Positions 61,297 through 64,000 of a DNA stretch of 64,000 bases are shown piece after piece. Positions within the stretch are counted from its first letter, which is position 1. Each line of letters begins with the position of its first letter. Origin of the DNA: Maricaulis sp965242785 (GTDB taxonomy: Bacteria > Pseudomonadota > Alphaproteobacteria > Caulobacterales > Maricaulaceae); assembly GCA_965242785.1 (NCBI GenBank), contig CBDETA010000004.1, forward strand, positions 1,364,001-1,428,000. The letters are read 5' to 3'. The notes beneath the pieces are model-generated. The model made no database searches. It was not told the DNA's origin and saw only the letters and a program-made list of their open reading frames with translations. The position numbers and the translations under genes are program-made.

Positions 61297-62957
61297 ATGC
61301 TATCGCCCGTCCTCGCGTCCGCATGCCGGCCGGCTCGCGCCGTGTTGGCGCGCCGGTCGAACCCGCTTCATCGGGCGCCTTGTCCAGCTCGGGGTATCGC
61401 CCGGCCTATCGTGCTGCAGATCCGATGGACCAGGCGCTTGGCGGGGCCACTGTCTCACGCGGCTCGGCTGATCGCGACTGGCTCTACAACCGCCTCTCGG
61501 CGGTAGCCCGGATCCGCGACAGCGTCCGCAACGATCCCATGGCCGCGTCCATGGTGCGCCGGCGCAAGGCGCTGGAAGTGGGCTGGGGCTGGATTTTCAA
61601 GCCGCGCCCCGATGCCGAGGCCCTGGGCTTCGATCTGGAAGACGAGAAACAGGAAGCCGCGTTCGATGCCCTGATCGACGCGATGAAGCGCGAATGGCGG
61701 CGCTGGGCTGAAGACCCGCTCTTCCGCTGCGACTGGGAAGGCGAGCTGGATTTCGATCTCTTGCTGGGCCTGGCCGTTCGCCACCGCATTGTCGATGGCG
61801 AAGCAGTCGGCATCGTCTGCTATCGCGAACCGCAGGACCGGATCGGCAATTTCAAATACGGCACCTGCCTGCAGCTGGTTGATCCTGATCGCCTGCTGAA
61901 CCCCTTGGGCCAGCCCGACAGCGACACGCTGCGCGGCGGGGTCGAGCTGGATGAAGGCGGGCGTGCGCTGGCATATCACATCAATCGCCGGCATCCAGCC
62001 GATGTCGGCGCGTCGTCGGACATGCTGGCATCGGATCGCTATCCCGCGCGTGAGCCCTGGGGCCGGCCGCGTGTCATCCACCTGTACGACAAGAAACGGG
62101 CCGGCCAGCACAAGGGGATTTCCGACCTGGTCGCCAGCCTGCGCCGGCTGAAGACGCTGGAGGCGTACACGGACGCCGAGCTGCGATCCAAGGTGATCAA
62201 CGCCCTGGTGGTCGCCAGCTTCTCTTCCGAGATGGGTGGGGAATACCTGGCCGAACTGTTCGGTGACAAGCAGCAGGCCGAAGCCCTGCTGGACATGCGG
62301 AACACCTATTACGAGGCTGCCGGCATCACCATCGGCGACTCCAAGGTGCTGCAGCCCTTCCCGGGTGAAAAGCTGGAGTGGAATACCGAGGGCCGTAAGG
62401 CCGATGGCTACGCTGACTTCGTGTTCTCGCTCGCGGCCCAGGTGGCGGCCGGTGGCGGCGGCACCATCGAAATGGTCACCGGCGATTTCACCCGCCACAA
62501 CTATTCCTCCGGCCGGATGAGCCTGAATGAAGCCTGGCGCGATGTCGAAGTCGATCGGGCGCTCACGGCCAAGAAGTTTGCCACGCCGCTGCTGATGTGT
62601 GTCCTGGAAGAGGCCTTCTATGACGGCCGGCTGCCGGTTCCGGATGCGGCGCCGGACTTCTGGGATGATCCGGGCGCCTATGTGCGCGGTGAGTGGATCG
62701 GCCCGCCGCGCGGCCATGTCGATCCCGTGAAGGAGCCCCAAGGGGCCGCCCTGCGCGCCGGCAATCTGTCTTCCTCGCTGGAACAGATCGCGATGGAAGA
62801 CGGCAACGATCCGGATGACGTGATCGAGGATAACCGCCGCTTCCGCCGCCGGTTGGAACGCCGGGGCGAGGTCCCGCCATCCCTGTCAGAGATCTTGGCC
62901 ATTCGTGGCCCCACCGATGACCCGCGTGCCGATGAGCGCGCCAGCCAGCTCCGATAG
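61293..62957 (+). CDS. Phage portal protein (lambda gpB family)
   Basis: A 554-residue portal. The family pattern shows in LYNRLSAVARIRDSVRNDPM, ALEVGWGWIFKP and VDGEAVGIVCYREPQD, then KRAGQHKGISDLVASLRRLK and TGDFTRHNYSSGRMSLNEAW. Size is near lambda gpB. It forms the dodecameric ring at the capsid vertex through which DNA enters. ATGA overlap with gpW gene. Confidence 0.92.
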   Translation: MNAIARPRVRMPAGSRRVGAPVEPASSGALSSSGYRPAYRAADPMDQALGGATVSRGSADRDWLYNRLSAVARIRDSVRNDPMAASMVRRRKALEVGWGWIFKPRPDAEALGFDLEDEKQEAAFDALIDAMKREWRRWAEDPLFRCDWEGELDFDLLLGLAVRHRIVDGEAVGIVCYREPQDRIGNFKYGTCLQLVDPDRLLNPLGQPDSDTLRGGVELDEGGRALAYHINRRHPADVGASSDMLASDRYPAREPWGRPRVIHLYDKKRAGQHKGISDLVASLRRLKTLEAYTDAELRSKVINALVVASFSSEMGGEYLAELFGDKQQAEALLDMRNTYYEAAGITIGDSKVLQPFPGEKLEWNTEGRKADGYADFVFSLAAQVAAGGGGTIEMVTGDFTRHNYSSGRMSLNEAWRDVEVDRALTAKKFATPLLMCVLEEAFYDGRLPVPDAAPDFWDDPGAYVRGEWIGPPRGHVDPVKEPQGAALRAGNLSSSLEQIAMEDGNDPDDVIEDNRRFRRRLERRGEVPPSLSEILAIRGPTDDPRADERASQLR

Positions 62958-62971
62958 CGCCAGGAGGCCAC

Positions 62972-64000
62972 ATGCCCCGTTCCTCGATCCACCGCCGCAT
63001 GTCGATGAACGCCTCGCAGGGCGCGATCCTGCTGGCACTCCATTCGGGCTATGAGGCCGAGCTGACGCGGCTCTCCCGGGTCGGTGCCTGGCACTATGAT
63101 CCGGAAGCCCGCGCCAGCATGATCGATCGAGCTGGCGATATCGCCCAGCGCTTGATGCGTGGCCCGGTCCAGGCGCCGGCGATGCCTCAGTCAGCCATCG
63201 TGGACGAGCACTCCTGCTGGGTGTCTGAAGGCTACATCCTGTCAGGGGACGTGGCCGTGGTACCGGTCCAGGGTGTTCTGGCGCGCAATGGTTATTGGGA
63301 CTGGTGGGATGATTGCTGGTGCTGCGGGTATGCCGATATCGGCGATGCCATCGTCGCTGCTCGGGAGGATGACCGTGTGGTCGCCACCTTGCTGGTGGTC
63401 GACAGCCCGGGCGGGCTCTCCTACGGCACCGATGAACTGTCAGACCTGATCCGGTCCAATCGCTTGGATGCGGGCGGCAAGCCCATCGTGGCTTTCTGCC
63501 ATATGGCCTATTCCGCCGCCCAGCAGATCGCGGCCAGTTGTGATGCGACCTATGCGCCGCGCGGTGCCGGTCTTGGCTCGATCGGCGTGCGCATGGGCTG
63601 GTTCGATTGGTCCGGCATGATGGCCGAGGACAAGGTCAAGCGCGAAGAGTTCATCTCCGGCCGGTTCAAGGACATGGGATCGCCCTTCCGCGAAGTGACC
63701 GAGGAAGAGCGCGGCATGTTCAATGCCCAGATCCAGGCCCACGCCGGATTCTTCTTTGATGCGGTCGCCACCGGGCGCGGCATCGATGCCGAAACCGTGC
63801 GCAGCTGGGAAGCGCGCACCTTCACCGCAGGCGCTGAAGGCGATCTCGATCCGGTCGCCGCCGGCCTTCTGGATGCGGTGCTCACCGAAGATGAGGCCTT
63901 CCAGGCCGCACGAGCCCTGGCCGGGCTTGAACCTTCCAGCGGGGCGGCTGTCGGCCGCGTTGCCTCGCGCGTGGATCCAGCGGCCGCGAAGAGCAAACAG
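62972..64000 (+). CDS. S49-family head maturation protease (partial, gpC-like)
   Basis: 343 residues visible, open at the window end, with AGGAGG before the ATG at 62972. SppA/ClpP-like features are LLVVDSPGGLSYGTDEL, then AFCHMAYSAAQQIAASCD with the nucleophile Ser, and AGLGSIGVRMGWFDWSG. The usual lambda gpC and its scaffold partner lie after the portal gene, as here. An aromatic and Cys-rich insert (GYWDWWDDCWCCGYADIGDA) before the active site is unusual. Confidence 0.88.
   Translation, partial: MPRSSIHRRMSMNASQGAILLALHSGYEAELTRLSRVGAWHYDPEARASMIDRAGDIAQRLMRGPVQAPAMPQSAIVDEHSCWVSEGYILSGDVAVVPVQGVLARNGYWDWWDDCWCCGYADIGDAIVAAREDDRVVATLLVVDSPGGLSYGTDELSDLIRSNRLDAGGKPIVAFCHMAYSAAQQIAASCDATYAPRGAGLGSIGVRMGWFDWSGMMAEDKVKREEFISGRFKDMGSPFREVTEEERGMFNAQIQAHAGFFFDAVATGRGIDAETVRSWEARTFTAGAEGDLDPVAAGLLDAVLTEDEAFQAARALAGLEPSSGAAVGRVASRVDPAAAKSKQ

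Overview
The window looks like a chromosome segment of a high-GC stalked or budding marine alphaproteobacterium close to Caulobacter, most probably Maricaulis-like (inference). The main reasons are a Caulobacter-type flagellar cluster with flbD, flbE and the CtrA antagonist sciP between flgE and fliF, CtrA-type TTAA boxes, and sigma54 promoters ahead of the hook and filament-junction genes. About 38 kb of host sequence is followed by about 25.7 kb of a lambda-like prophage that runs off the right end.

Host part. Bases 1-16186 hold flagellar genes: on the minus strand fliK-flgD-flgE, then sciP, then fliF-fliG-flbE-fliN-flbD-flhA-flhF (flhF cut by the window edge); on the plus strand flgK-flgL. 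Next come mnmA, a ParDE-type toxin-antitoxin pair, a CPBP membrane protease, a thiolase and a secreted subtilisin-type autotransporter with a striking 7-residue tandem repeat (20195-23104). An Lrp-type regulator is divergent from a branched-chain 2-oxoacid dehydrogenase operon (E1 alpha, E1 beta, E2). The E3 gene lies 2.7 kb further on, beyond an aldehyde dehydrogenase. A thioesterase, an ohrR/ohr peroxide-defence pair with two palindromic operators, a membrane protein, an Ldh2-type dehydrogenase, a small TonB-domain protein and a chemoreceptor follow, up to a CAU-anticodon tRNA at 38258-38334.

Prophage part. The tRNA is the likely attachment site. An integrase gene faces it, with three 12-bp-period repeats between them. 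A leftward operon (44697 down to 38412) carries DNA-binding proteins, a large ParB-like protein, an Xis-like protein and the integrase. The immunity region (44697-46433) has a repressor whose S24 peptidase residues appear lost, a Cro-like gene, and matching operators inside both candidate early promoters. A tightly overlapped rightward operon (48112-56991) carries small unknown proteins, a DUF5131-type protein, a short nuclease-like protein, an SNF2-type helicase and a replication initiator. The initiator gene contains four palindromic iterons and an AT-rich tract, like the lambda origin inside gene O. A palindrome-rich gap (a candidate cos region) precedes the lambda-order packaging genes: small terminase, large terminase, a phage tRNA-Gly(UCC), two zinc-binding or coiled-coil proteins, gpW-like, portal, and an S49 capsid protease cut by the window end.

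Functions are assigned from protein motifs, gene order and length; no database search was possible.
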